A stretch of DNA of 64,000 nt from Marasmius tenuissimus (taxonomy: Eukaryota; Basidiomycota; Agaricomycetes; Agaricales; Marasmiaceae), in contig JAQOTA010000052.1 in NCBI GenBank assembly GCA_029532415.1, forward strand, positions 434,001-498,000, given 5' to 3'. Below, piece by piece: positions 23,351-35,628 of this stretch. The notes beneath the pieces were generated by a model. The model searched no databases and was not told the DNA's origin. It worked only from the letters and a program-made list of their open reading frames with translations. Position numbers and translations under genes: made by a program. The stretch's first letter is position 1. Each line of letters starts with the position of its first letter.

Positions 23351-25922
23351 CTAGTCTAGCGCCTTCGATGCGACGGCGGGGGCATTGGGAAGGGGGCCAT
23401 CCTCCACCGGTGGTTGTTGTTCCGCAGCAGGAGGTGCAGTAACTCCACTTTTTCGGTTCTCATCTAGCCACTTGTCCATGTCGTCCTCACGTCCAGAGAA
23501 CGGCCTCTTGCCCAAAAGATCGATCATGTCCTCCCTGCCGAAGACGTCAAGCAGAAATCAGATACGTGCGCGGTCCATGAACTTACCTGGTCAAGACCTC
23601 CTTTTGTAGCAGGAGTTTAGCCACCTTCTCCACGTCCTCGCGATGGTCACTCAGGAGCGTTCTTGTCCGGTCGTACATTGTCCTGGATGAGCACGGAACG
23701 TTAATAACCCAAAGGTGTAATGGAGAGAGCCAGACGACGTACGTGATCATCTTTCGGACTTCGGTATCCAGTTTCTCCGCTGTCTTCTCGCTGAAAGGCT
23801 TGTTCCATCCCTCTTTGGCACCCCTGTCCCCACCGTAACTGACGGGGCCGATGACCTCGTTCATTCCGTAGTTGGCGCAAGCCTCGAACGCATAACGGGT
23901 GATCTTCTGGAGGTCGTCTTGAGCACCGCTTGTAATGTTCTCCAACCCAAAGAAGATCTCTTCCGATACACGACCGCCGAGAGTCACACAAATTTGGTCC
24001 GCCAACTGCGGGCTGGAAAGAAGGTACCTGTCTGGAGGTAGGTACTAGGTGTTGCAAGATACGATGAGTAAACAAAACCTCACGACGAAGCACAAAAATG
24101 ACCCTACCTGTGCGTATCCGAGAGCACCGTTACCGCGAGGAATGATGCTGACCTTGAGGACAGGATCAGCGTGCTCCAAGAACCATCCCGCAACTGCATG
24201 GCCAGCTTCATGGTACGCAACGGTCTTCTTCTCGTGAGGGCTCAACACTCTGCTCTTCTTCTCCAGACCAACGATTACACGCTCAATCGCATCGTCAAAG
24301 TGACTCGTGTCGACCGACTCAGCACCCCGTCTAGCAGCACGAAGCGCAGCCTCGTTACACACATTCGCAATGTCGGCTCCTGAGAAACCAGGAGTGAGGA
24401 CTGCCAGCTTCTGCGCAAGTGTATCGACATCAGAAAGCGTCTCGTGCAGCTTGAGGGGACCCAAATGGACCATGAAGATGCCCTTGCGACCCGAAACATC
24501 CGGCCTGTCGATGACTATGTGTCTGTCGAACCGTCCGGGACGCATAAGAGCTGGGTCCAGAACATCGGGACGATTTGTTCCGGCGAGAACAACGATATGT
24601 TCATGAGTACCAAAGCCATCCATCTCCACCAAAAGCTGATTGAGAGTCGACTCCCGCTCGTCGTTACCACCAAAGCTCTTCCCTTTCTCCCTAGCCTTGC
24701 CGATGGCATCGATTTCGTCGACGAAGATGATACACGGTGCGTTCTTCCGTGCGGACGCAAACAAGTCGCGAACACGGGAGGAACCAACACCAACGAACAT
24801 CTCGACAAACTCCGATCCAGAAACGGAGAGGAACGGCACAGATGCTTCCCCAGCCGTTGCCTTCGCAAGCAGAGTCTTACCCGTTCCAGGAGGTCCCGAC
24901 AAGATGGCACCACGAGGAATCTTTGCTCCCAGCTTCTCGTACTTCTGCGGCTCCTTCAAGAACTGAACGAACTCCATGATCTCCTCCTTTGCTTCGTCCA
25001 TCCCCGCCACGTCCTTGAATTTGACCTTGACCTGCGTGTCCTTGTCGAACAGCTTTGCCCGACTCTTCCCTATACTGAATATTCCACCACCGGAACTACC
25101 ACTGCCTCTCCGCGACAACCAATAGAGGAATCCAATCACAGCAACGGTAGGTGCAAATTCGAGGAGAACTCGGAAAGCAGACACCTCGTCGTGGTAAGCG
25201 ACTGGTATCCGTTCGTGAGTGGGGATGTTAAGCTCCTGCTGAGCCTCGTCCAGTCTGCGCTCGAAAGCCTCCACGCTGCCGATTGAAAAGTAGTACTCGC
25301 CGCTGCCGACATTGGCCGAAGGATACATGGTTCCGGTAGCGTTAGAATGTAGTGAGACTCGAACTTTGTTCCCATTAACGACAATCAACTTGTCGACCAA
25401 GCCCTTATCAAGGAAAGCCGTCCGGAACTCTTGCCATGTAATTTCCTTCGAGTTTGAAGCGGAGGTGTTGGAGAAAATGAAGTGGGTGATGGCGAGACCA
25501 GTTATCCAATTTATGGCAGTATTAAAACCGCCTCCTCCTCCAGGGGGTGGTGGTGCATCCTTGTTGGATTTCTTGCCGTCTGAAGATCTCTCCTCTGACT
25601 CTTTCTCCATCCGTTTCTGCTGCTGCTGCACACGCTGGAAGAATCCTTCGAGTGCCCGTGGAATATCTGGGAAATCCTTCGAATCATTTTCTCCTTGCTT
25701 ATTCTTCACGTCCTTCTGTCCCTGCTTCTCCCCTTGGCCTTGCTCCGCAGGCTCCTGTTTATTCGACTCTTCCTTTGAGTGCTCCGAATTCGGCCTAGAT
25801 GGTTGTGTTGACGCTGCCCTCCTTGCAAAGGGACTTATTGGAAGTCCATAAGGGCGTGCAGGGCTGTTTACGAGTCTCTGTGTCGAGATGAAACGAGTTG
25901 CCCTGAGCGAACGCACGAACAT
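23351..25922 (-). CDS. Mitochondrial m-AAA protease subunit (Yta12/Afg3 type)
   Basis: Inner-membrane FtsH-type protease with its active sites in the matrix; it degrades misfolded membrane proteins and processes some imported ones. Exons 25922-24108, 24044-23743, 23682-23587 and 23534-23351 give 798 residues. The start chosen (25922) gives an Arg-rich presequence ([11 protein letters not shown]); the frame stays open 50 codons further upstream. Two membrane segments lie near residues 133-152 and 249-271. Walker A GPPGTGKT is at 343-350, Walker B IIFVDE near 398-403, and zinc motif HEAGH at 571-575. After the AAA domain comes [14 protein letters not shown]. Whether it is the Yta12 or the Afg3 branch needs a tree. 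Confidence 0.93.
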
Positions 25923-26092
25923 GAACTTGATGAAGGTTTTGGGAGAAGAGGATGAGTCTCGAATATTATGTAAAGGCTCCCTCTTTGCCCTTCGGAGCGG
26001 TAGGGAGCGGTTGAGTCTGACAGTGACGCGTCGGTGTGGCCGCTCCGAGAATGCTGAGTCAGTGTCAGTCACGTTTTATTCAATCACGTTTC

Positions 26093-26904
26093 CTATCCGG
26101 ACGACGGAATCCGCTTTGTGATTGTGAGCGCGTAAGTTCCATCGCAAGGTCTTCTCGTCCCAACTCTAAAGATATCCTCAATGTTTGATGTTGCGCCCTG
26201 AGCTGGCCTATGTAGGATGCCCGATGCCACCTTTTCGCTCCCAGTGCCTCTCAGAATACTCAGTTGTGTCAAAGTGCCTCGAGCTGCGAGCAAATTCATG
26301 TCCCATTTCACTTGCCAATCGCAGCAAGGGCAATCAGAATATGAACAGGCACATCAGTCTCAGTCGTCCGTACAAACACTGTGAAGGCAAAGGTTCCATT
26401 GTTTGTGTCCTGTCCTTGTTCCATTCGCCCTCGTACGCGTATGAACCCTCAATATCGATGTCGATGGGTAATACAAGCTCAGAAGTATTTGACAACCACA
26501 AACATCGAGAACCAGAACTGGCCTTCAACATCCTCCAGCATCCCTTCTGACAGGTATTTGAACCTGCAAAGTTCGTCGAGATGGAGAACGAGGTTGGCAA
26601 TCCCGGTATGCAGGCATGATGAAATGGCTCGGAGTCTATTCATGACGCTCCCTTATCATCGATGGAGTTCTGGCGGCCATGCGAGTGTCAATGAACGTAC
26701 TACACGCGTAATAGTCCGTAGAATGTCCCAGAGGAGCCAGAGGGAACCTTCCGGTCTCTGAAATGTAGAAACATAAGGAAATACATCGTAGGCAAAGCGG
26801 GCCGGAATTTGCAGGTGGAAGCATGGCAAAGTGGCTGTGACGCTTTTATCCGCTTGAGCCCCAACGGCGATGAGCTCCTCTGACTGAGGTCCTCCAGGGT
26901 CCAT
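26093..26904 (-). CDS. Possible small multi-exon gene, unresolved
   Basis: Not recognised. The minus strand has an ATG at 26904 that opens an 82-residue frame (begins MDPGGPQSEE). Further down are several fragments that look coding but sit in different frames: one with ILIALAAIG near 26340, and one ending GGIGHPT before a TAG near 26213. Several splice joins are possible and none is clearly right. The region is also the promoter space between the m-AAA gene and the Ser/Thr-rich membrane protein TM1. Treat as a candidate only. Confidence 0.25.
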
Positions 26905-26937
26905 TAAAGAGCTTTTGGGATCTCTCTAAGTCTCTTT

Positions 26938-28791
26938 ATGTCTTCCACTTCATCCGAGTATGTTTTCTAACATTTTTGTCTTGTCGTTCTCTCTCACTCG
27001 ATACCAGTTCTTCCGTGACTTCGACCACCACAGATGCTTCGACGGTGACAACACCAGCGAGCACAACTTCAACTGAGGCAACGCTTACAAGTACAACAGA
27101 TACGACAAGTACAACTGTCGCGACTACAACCAGTTCAACTAGTACAAGCATGGCGGATACATCAACGGGCACGACCACCACTCAGTCTCAAACAACGGAA
27201 TCATCACCGACTTCGACGACCTCCCAAACTTCCCAGACGTCGGAGACGACCCCAACGACGACGAGCACGACGACGACACAGCCTCCCACGTCGTCAACGA
27301 CCCCGCCGCCGTCCTCCACAACAGCTCCACCACCATCGTCGACCACAACTCCGCCTCCACCTCCACCGTCCTCTTCGACCACTCCCCCCAGCACAACAAC
27401 GACGACCACAACTCAGCCTCCGTCTTCACCGCCTCCACCACCACCGAGTACAACCACGACGACTACGTCAAGTGGAAATGCTGACCCCCCAACATCAACG
27501 ACCACGACTTCTCGTCCAAACGAGACTACCACCGTTCCCGCACCCACGTCCGTGTTTTTCTTATCGCGTCTTCGAAATTAATTTACAATCTCCTTCTAGA
27601 ACCACTTTTGCTACTACCATTATCGTCACTACCACCGATAGCGCAGGTAGTGCGATCGTTTCGACGCCTTCTGTCGTTACTTCGATATTCGCTACAACGC
27701 TCTCTGGGGGCTTAATCACGACCGTAACTGAAGTCGGTGCCAATCCCACTCTCAGTACAGAGAACAACACCAACCGCAACGACTCTTCGTGAGCGATTGT
27801 GGATCCCCATACCTTATCAATCCACTAATTTCCTTGTGTAGGTTTTTCAAAAACACCGGAGCCGTAGCCGCTGTTTTCGTTCTCGTTGGGTTGGCAGCAG
27901 CTTCAATCTTGCTTTTCGTCCTTTTCTACATTCGCCGGCGGAGACGGCGGCAGCTACTGGAGCACGACACGACACTTGCCGTGGCTGGGGCTAATCGCAG
28001 CCCTCTTGACGGCGATGATTTCCAAGGTGCATCCCCACGGCCAGACATGCATCAACGGTCTACTATGGGATCCATTCCCATATCCAACAGAACGTCCACG
28101 TTGTTCAACGATGACGGAAACGGTATCAACGGTCAGAACCCCGACGTGTTCAACCCGTACGCAGAGTTTGGGCACGGTCATCCCATGCCGATGGGTAGCC
28201 AGGGAGGGGGATACATCCCCGCCCGGACTTACAGTCCTCCGCCAGGCGGTGCACTTATACCTCCCTCTCCTCATTCCCAGCAATCTAGTGAAAGCGGGAA
28301 AGGTCACGGCCACTACGCTAGTCATTCCGCGTCAAGTTATGAGCCACTTTTGGCTGCGTTCTGGAAGTCACAGTCACCTTCTCCTGGTAGCGCCCCTGCC
28401 TCACCTGTTGGGAAACCTCCTACGCCACCGCCGAGGAATCCTCGAAGGTCACAGGATGCCAAGGTACCGATCCTGATTCAACCTGAGGACGATGGTGGGA
28501 AGGTGGCCGGTGTCTTCGGCGTTGGTGGCGAAAACAAGCGGGAGAGTGATATATCGCAGTCCTCGAATGAGAGCAGCGATGAGCGGTTGAATCCCAACTT
28601 GCGGCAGAAGATTCTGGATCGAAGGAGGGAAGAGCGTGCCTCGGAGGATTTGAGGGACGAGGAGGACTATTCGAGGCCTGTATTGGGGGTATGTCTCGTC
28701 AATTTTCCGCCTCCCGTGTGTTAGTGCTTATCGCCCGGTCTAGGTTCGCAATATGCCCGATGGAGCGAGCCTTACCTCGCATGATTCCTGA
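26938..28791 (+). CDS. Ser/Thr/Pro-rich single-pass membrane protein (TM1)
   Basis: Unknown function. Exons 26938-26957, 27008-27547, 27600-27788, 27842-28688 and 28744-28791 give 547 residues. There is no obvious signal peptide: it starts MSSTSSDSSVTSTTT. The first ~250 residues are almost only Ser, Thr and Pro, likely heavily O-glycosylated, followed by one membrane span (KNTGAVAAVFVLVGLAAA and on) and a polybasic stop-transfer, RRRRRR. The cytoplasmic tail is Pro/Ser-rich. This layout resembles fungal wall-sensor-like proteins (Wsc/Mid2 style), but no sensor domain is visible. The first exon is 20 nt; the last, after a GT at 28689, encodes 15 residues. Gene TM2 at 41213-43458 has the same design. 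Confidence 0.7.
27010..27480 (+). repeat. Low-complexity Thr/Ser/Pro codon repeat
   Basis: Imperfect tandem ACN/TCN/CCN codons encode the Thr/Ser-rich then Pro-rich ectodomain of TM1. Blocks such as PPPSSTT recur between about 27300 and 27470. Likely to vary in length between strains. Confidence 0.7.
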
Positions 28792-29574
28792 GATCCACAG
28801 CTGGATGATTGAACTTCACGTTCCTCCGTGCTACCTAAAATTTATTTCCAAGCGTGTCTCCTCCATTTACCTAAAAGGACCTCGGACAAAAAGCGTCCAC
28901 AGCAATGATGCTCAGGGCTGGTTGACGCTCATTTTGGATCCAATCCTGCCATTCCCGCCACCGCCTCCCCATGACACGAGTTCTTAGCTTTTCACTTTCT
29001 CATGTCCCTATCTGTCTTCATTTCGCTTGTTGCCTTTTTGTTCATGGTATACAACAGGACCCCCTGGACCATACTCATATACGCATCCTCGCATCTTGGA
29101 CTTTCAATTGCATCTGTACTTACTGTCATGTTACTGATAGATTTCCGTATTCTTTTCCATGGCTTATTACGCCCATGTTGCTTCTACTTACCTTATACTC
29201 GTACTCTTTGTATCATGCGTATGGTCATTGATTCACGCTCACTCATTGAACCCATTCCTTTTTATCACAATCTCTAGAGACGTTATTATCGTACACATCG
29301 GACTCTCGTATCACTACCGTATTGTTTCACTGGTTCTACTGGTCACCCTTATTAGGTACTTGTGTTGGATTCCGATTTTTCTACTTCATAACACGTTGAC
29401 GGGCTTATGGGTTTATCAACTCCCACTCCATTCCTGCTGTTCAACCGTTCATCTTTCTCTCGGGCACTGATGCCCACACGCCGTGGCAAAAATCTAAGTA
29501 CAAGGCTAGTCTGTTACTGTCAGGGTATATACTATAGTACAACAAGTTTTGTATACATCGAATCGTGCACCGGT
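28792..29574. other. Intergenic, convergent 3' ends
   Basis: Pyrimidine-rich sequence between TM1 and the oxygenase stop. Overlapping short ORFs with no domain signal. No gene seen. Confidence 0.5.
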
Positions 29575-31102
29575 CTAATGGTAGTGCCGTAGCTGAATCC
29601 CAGCAATTTCTTCGATATCGTATTCCTCTCCTTTAATGAATTGTGCAGTTCCGTAGTTTCTGACGCGTGTTGCTTCCCACCTGGATGAAATGAACGCAAC
29701 GATCAACCGTCTGTCAGGCGGTCTCAGGGGCTCTGGAACTTACTCATCGGAAGTCGGCACATGGCTGTTGAATATAACGTGCCCATCTTCGTGAACTTTC
29801 TTCGATGGCAGGAGATCGAGCGAGATGCCGTTGATGAAGTGGGCAAAGTGGAATACACCCAGACGACGGTAGTGCAGTTGGTCTTGAGGTGGTCTCACGA
29901 CTAAGAGAAAAGGAGAAAAATACATGGTCAGCTTCAGGGACGAGACAAGTAAAGCGTTGACAAACCTCGGTGCATGGTCCCCTTCAAGATACCTCCGCTC
30001 ATGAACGAAAGTTGGTCGCCGATGTTGATGACGAGGGCACCGTCCCGGTGTTTCACGTATCTCCAGACGTTGTCGGGCATGAGGACCTGGAGTGCGGTAA
30101 CTGGCTGCGAGACAAGGGTGGAGAGACTGTTGAAGTCGGTATGGCCATTGAGCATGACGCCGTTGGTCTTCTGAGACTCCTCAGAGGTAAGGGGGTCGTA
30201 TATCATGTATCGAAGAAGCTGGGAGCACAATGAACGCGTCAACGAAGGATATCTTTGCTAGGAAGTGAGGGGGCTTACATCGTCTCCGGTGCGACTCTTG
30301 TCATCTTGATGTAGGCTCCATAGATAACCTTCCTCGAGCCCTAGAACACCGTCGATGAGGTTGAGGACGCGTCGGAGCACTTTTTGACGAATGTCCTAAG
30401 TTTCGCGATCAGCGATACGAGTCAGTAGAAAGAGACATCGCCTTACTGCGAGGAAAGCTTTCGATTCTTCCACAAACGGTTGTAGCTGCTTGGGATGACG
30501 AGTAACAGGGTCGATGCTACAAGAAGAGTCATGTTGGAATGGGGAATATAAGGGAAATAGAATGTGGTACTCACTGGTTTTGGTAGAAGTTGTAATGTTC
30601 TATTCTGTCACGGACGCCATCCTTGATTTCCCAGTAGTTTTGGAGCTTGTACCCCATGAAGGAGCCCTCCTCTTTGATCTTCGCAACATGTTTCTCTTTC
30701 TCTTCGCGAGGAACCCCATCGAAGGTGTGTTGTCCAATGTCGAACTGGCGCTGTAACTGAGAGAGTGAAGAAGAGTTGTCAGATAAGATAAAACACAATC
30801 AGTGAAAAGAGCGCCGGCGGCGAACCCCGACTCACAATATCCTGGGGAATGCCGTGATTGACCACATAGAAGAAACCATCACGTTGAAGGGCAGTTTGGA
30901 TGGTGTCGATCAGCTCTTGTCTCTTGTCCTCGTACAACGAAAGATCGACGGTGAGAATGTCAGCCCATTCTACATCGAGCTCTGTCGTTTCTGGTGCCTC
31001 CCATTTCGGTAGCGAGGGTGCTGGTTCTGTGCTGGAACTTCCCGTCAGGTTCAGCTTTGAAGAAAGCTCTTCTGCGACTTGGGTGACTGTGTTGGTCGAC
31101 AT
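29575..31102 (-). CDS. 2-oxoglutarate/Fe(II) oxygenase, isopenicillin N synthase-like
   Basis: Soluble dioxygenase of the isopenicillin N synthase-like superfamily; the substrate cannot be read from sequence. Exons 31102-30836, 30756-30575, 30516-30447, 30395-30279, 30218-29966, 29900-29744 and 29680-29575 give 383 residues. The N-terminal DIOX_N part includes DGFFYVVNHGIP. The iron ligands are visible: HTDFNSLS (H and D) and the distal His in GTMHRVVRPP. The 2OG-binding Arg lies in the following DQLHYRRLGVF. All phases close. It may act on a secondary metabolite or nucleobase, but neighbours give no clear hint. A TATA box lies about 50 bp before the start. Confidence 0.85.
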
Positions 31103-31149
31103 CTCTGGGATCTGGGTTTCTCTCGCGTTCTCTATTGGTCTGTGCGGTT

Positions 31150-31155
31150 TTTATA
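31150..31155 (-). promoter_or_regulatory. TATA box of the 2OG oxygenase gene
   Basis: TATAAA on the minus strand (TTTATA on plus), 48 bp upstream of the ATG at 31102. Confidence 0.5.
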
Positions 31156-32625
31156 CTTTTCCAAGGTGGGCAGATGATTCCTTTCGCACAACAAAAAGCA
31201 CGCCATCCTCAAGCCATCTTTGAAAGTGTTGAGCAACCCTTTCTCACGAGGCATCTCCAACGTTCCACGGATCCATCAATTATGATTCCGAGTTTATCGC
31301 GTCAGGCCATTGTCGGGTGAATGTCCTGTCCGCACAGGCGAAACTCGGATCGTTCGAGGTCTGGTCTATCATCGTCTTCATCACAATTTACGAAGCGGGT
31401 GACGCCACTCGATACGATCTTGGACTGACGGGCCTATAATGATTTAGCAGCGTTCAATCTCGCCCGCTCTCAAGACTGGAGCAACACACCTCAGAGAGCC
31501 CGAGGTGCGTCATCCGGCAGCTTGGAATCTGCACCGAGTCAACGAGGTGAGTGCAAGGAATCTCCGGGGTCCTCCAAGTGAGATCGGAGTTATCTGACCC
31601 TGCATTGAAGGCTGTTGGACTCACCCGGAGGAGATTCAACCCCAGAAGCTACAGCAGAGTCTTTGAGGTCTCTCACTTCAATTTTACTACTGCCGACGTT
31701 TTGTATCAGGCTCTCAACTTAGACTTTCCACCACACAGACGCCTCTTCAGCCGTCCCGAGCCGTGTTCCAAGGTTATGCACCTGTATTCGTGTCGTGTAC
31801 GAGCTACTTTTATTCTTTACTCCTTGACCGGTTATCACGACGCTGGGTACCCCAACAAGGCTCTCAAGGCTCAGAAGAGGTTGAAATTCAGGTGGTATTT
31901 CACAAGCCACTGATTATAGTAATCCCAACTCCAAGTCATCTTATCCACTCTCTCCTCGTATCGCAAGCCATCTCGGGACTTGATTGATCCTCAATACGCC
32001 CAGAGGCCTAGGAGGCTAAGTTGAAAGCTGAACACTGACCACCGAAGAGATGTTCCTACTTAGATACTTTTCGATTTGTCGCATAGAGGGATTTCCGGGC
32101 CGGAGTGACCATGTATATGTAACTTTGTAGGCGCTCATCGGTGCATTGACCAAGGGCCCCTTCTCCAAGTCCATCACCATGAATTTCTCGTTTTGCCTTC
32201 TTCAAACCTTCTGTCGACTCATTGCGCTCCAATACTCGTCCATGGTCATCTTGGATGGCTGCTGGGGCCTTGGCACATAAGTTCTTTTTGAGTACGTACA
32301 CCTTCCTCTCGTCATTTCCGGACGTCCGCCCCAAGAAGCGACTTCGAGATGTTCTGTTTCGCCTTGGTTTCCGCCTCAATCCAAGCGATGCAAGAAGTGA
32401 AATGCACCGCTGGAATCTGAAAACTGAGGGGATGCATTTGGAAAGTTTTCGGTGCCCAAAGCCGAGATGGCCTGAAGGTGGACGAGCGCTGGCGTTGCAC
32501 ACCGAACCAGCGGCGAGCGCGCCATTCTGGTCCGGAAAACATTCAATGATTCGTTGACATTGATGACAGAATTGGCTAGGGCCATGCATTCAGGGGTCGT
32601 CTAAACTTGTCCTCTCGTCTGCTCA

Positions 32626-32631
32626 TATAAA
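32626..32631 (+). promoter_or_regulatory. TATA box of PL8 copy 2
   Basis: TATAAA, 73 bp upstream of the ATG at 32704. Confidence 0.5.
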
Positions 32632-32703
32632 GACCACTCCACACGCTGTCGACCGAAAAAAATCCACCTTGACCTTGCTGATCCTGACCAACTGGGGTTT
32701 CAA

Positions 32704-35537
32704 ATGAGAGGCACATTCCGAATGCTCTCTGTAGTCCTCTACGCTCTTTCATTTTCTTTGTCTATCTCTCAATGTCAGACTCTCACATCTTCTCCCTCAT
32801 CTTCCCTGTCCACGACAACCGCATCGTCGTCAGAATCCGCCATTCCATCTGGTACTGTTGGCTATCTCGAGATTCTTCGAGAACGACGCGTAGACGCTAT
32901 CATTGGATCTCAGACGAATGTGACCATCCCCCTCTGGTTAATATACTCTCTACTCATTCTGTCCAGTACAAACACGCACTAACTATTCCGACACAGGCTC
33001 TCCCTACTCGGCTCGGACGGTAAATGGTCTGATGTTAATTATGCCACAGGATGTGCTGCGCCCCGCGCCAACTGGCCAGCGCAAGTCCACTGGTTCCGCC
33101 TTGGTATGTTGTTCTCAAGCCAGATCAATACCCACATTCATTCTACTGACGGCTTCTTCCTCAGTGAGCATGGCGAGTGCTTGGCACGGTGGCCTACCGA
33201 ACGCAGAAGTATATACGAAAAATTCGACTTTTGCTTCTGTCATATCGAGATCCATGGACTGGTGGTTCGAACGCGACTTCCAGAACCCAGCCTGCTTAAC
33301 CGAAGGAGGAACAGCCTCCTGTCCCTGTGATCCGGACGAGCAGACACTATGGAATACCAACTGGTACAGCAATGTGGGTACATCTCTTGATTCCAAGATG
33401 GCGGCGGTTGAGTTCATTTAACTGCAGGTCATCGGAACACCGCTGCCAGTTGCAGCCACCTGCCTCCTTATGGACGACGCTTTGACTCCCACACAGCGGG
33501 GTAATTGCACTCATATGACAGCTCGTTCGTATGGCACTTTCCTAGGAAGTTTCGGATTCCTTGCTGGAGCGAATATCCTCGATATCGCGAAAATCGGGAT
33601 CGACAACGGGATATTGAACGGGAATGTCACTTTGATTACCGACGCGTACCAAAGAATTCATAAAGAAGTCCAGATACAACCTGGCGTGAAGGTCGATGGT
33701 GTCAAAGCGGATGGCAGCTTCGGGTATGTGGATATTCTAACGTCAGTTGGAACGCTGGATCTCTGACATTCGCTTAGCCAGCATACGGGTTTACTCTACA
33801 ACGGCAACTATGGAAAGGACTAGTGAGTACTAATACCGATGACTCGTTGCGTTTCAGCCAACTGTTTGTCTCCAGCACCAACGACGTCCTCGACCTGGAA
33901 ATCGCTGCTGCTGGAACGCAGTTTGCAGCAAACGAGACTTCCAAAGGGACTATGGAGACATTGTTCGATGGTGACTTGTGGATGATCTATAGAAACACCA
34001 AGACTGGAACACTCCATTGGGATTTCGTGCGTTGCTTTCCACCCAGAAACCACCGCAGTTGCTTACTATTTGTTTCTCAGTCTGCCCTTGGTCGCTTCAT
34101 TAGTTTCCCAGTCATAGATCTTCAGTGCGTCGCCCCAAAATTCTCCTGAAGCGTATAGGGACCATTGAACCCCGGACACGAACTCTAGGGCCACCGCAAG
34201 CATCAATATCAACTTGACCAAAGTCAACCAACTGGGACAGGAATGGCAATCTGACACTCTGATGCGCTTTGCCCAGTTGTCTCAAGGTTCCTCGAGTTCG
34301 AATGCCGGCCAGCTGGTAGGAAATAGGATGTTCTATGCCAACGATTACATGGTGGGTGGGAAACCCTCCCCTTCCCAGGAATATCAGTACTGACTCCCGT
34401 TCCGTTCATAGGTTCACAGAGGAGATAACTATGTTTCGACCGTGAAAATGTATTCAAAGCGTACCAAAAACACGGAGTGTACCAATTCACAGAACGTGAG
34501 TGGGAGTGAACCTCCGAGTCGAGAAGGATCATGTTGACACGCTCTCCTCCTTAGCCTCTTGGGTTCCATCTGGCAGACGGAACTCGATATACCTATATCG
34601 TGGGGGACGAATACGAAGACATTTCTGCCTCGTGGGACTGGGATCTCATACCAGGTATCACAGTCGACTATGGGACCACTGCCCTGAGTTGCAGTAAAAC
34701 CGAGTTCACTGGTATCGAGGCGTTCGTCGGCGGGGCATCAACCGGCACAACTGGCCTCGCCGCTATGCGCTATACCAACCCTAATACTAAATCCCTTCGC
34801 TTCCAGAAGACCTGGTTCTTCCTCAAAGGGGACGTGCAATTCGTCATGATTTCGAACATCAGCACCACAACGAGTGCCGATGTGTACTCTGTCCTCGACC
34901 AACGACGACACAACGGGTTGGTTTTCGTTGACGGAAGTGAGGCCGTGCTGGAGGAGAACAAAGTGTCTAATTACACCAATGCGACTTCACTGTGGCATGG
35001 CGGCATCGGTTATGCTTTGGACCCCACCTCTGAAGCCACCTTGTCGCTCAAAGTTGGTACCAAGGCAGGAAATTGGTCCGCTATTGGTACTTCCCTTCAG
35101 CCTCCGTCTTCAGTCGACCTGTATGCTGCGTGGCTTCATCACAAGTCCATAAGCTCTTCCGTCGCGTATTCCGTCTTTCCGGAACCCCGACTGCCGACGC
35201 ATTTATCGAGAGGAAGAATGCTTTGCAGGCACACATCATACAGAACGATGGAACAATATCGGCCCTATTCGATAACTCTTCACGCACTGCAATGATCGTG
35301 TACTGGACAGCGATGGGTGGATGCATTACCTTCAGTGACGCAGACGCTGCCATCTGTTCAAGTGCCAATGCTGCGGTTATTTATGAGGCTGATGCTGGCT
35401 CTGTCACAGTCTCGGATCCGTCGCAGTCTCTGGCATCGGTAGACCTGAAGATCACGGCTTCTGGGGTTGATAAAGTGCTGTCGTTCACTCTTCCCACAGG
35501 AGGGGACGCGGGCAAGAGCATGACGCAGACGTTGTAG
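32704..35537 (+). CDS. Secreted polysaccharide lyase family 8 (copy 2, frameshifted)
   Basis: Paralogue of the lyase at 10541. Exons 32704-32936, 32997-33103, 33165-33373, 33428-33723, 33778-33822, 33876-34026, 34081-34124, 34189-34351, 34412-34495 and 34555-35537. All nine introns sit at the same positions and phases as in copy 1, and six internal exons have identical lengths. A signal peptide and the catalytic motifs are intact (NW at N179; DGSFGQH with H284; NYG with Y293). In the last exon the frame breaks near 35180: the VAYSVFP side and the continuing GTPTADAF side differ by one base, as if one G were missing. Translation as read would stop at 35295 and lose the C-terminal sheet domain. 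Either a young pseudogene or a sequencing error. Confidence 0.8.
35179..35182 (+). other. Apparent 1-nt deletion in PL8 copy 2
   Basis: At CCGG in the last exon the frame changes. Copy 1 reads VYPGTKSIDD with no intron here; copy 2 needs one more G to give FPGTPTADA. A 38-nt GT-AG bridge (GTCTTT...TCGAG) is possible on paper but would delete conserved residues and is too short to be likely. Confidence 0.75.
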
Positions 35538-35628
35538 TTGGAGGGAGTTTAATTCGTAGCTGCTGCCCGTTGCGCTCAACGCAAGGGCATGGGAGGTTTG
35601 CGTAACTTATCTATATCGCATTATACAT

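Larger units (their letters stand above)
31103..32703. other. 1.6-kb intergenic region, divergent promoters and unsupported ORFs
   Basis: Between the divergent starts of the oxygenase and PL8 copy 2. Overlapping ORFs on both strands near 32056-32589 reach 177 codons (minus) and 111 codons (plus), but none shows a domain or clear splice joins. Both TATA boxes of the flanking genes lie here. Possibly regulatory DNA, or the eroded remains of a gene. Confidence 0.4.

Noticed and set aside
28792..29574. Several plus-strand ORFs rich in hydrophobic residues
   Set aside because: They come from T/C-rich non-coding sequence; several overlapping frames look alike and none has conserved motifs.
35173..35210. 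A 38-nt GT-AG intron as the explanation of the PL8 copy 2 frame change
   Set aside because: Copy 1 has no intron there, and the removed segment matches coding sequence of copy 1.
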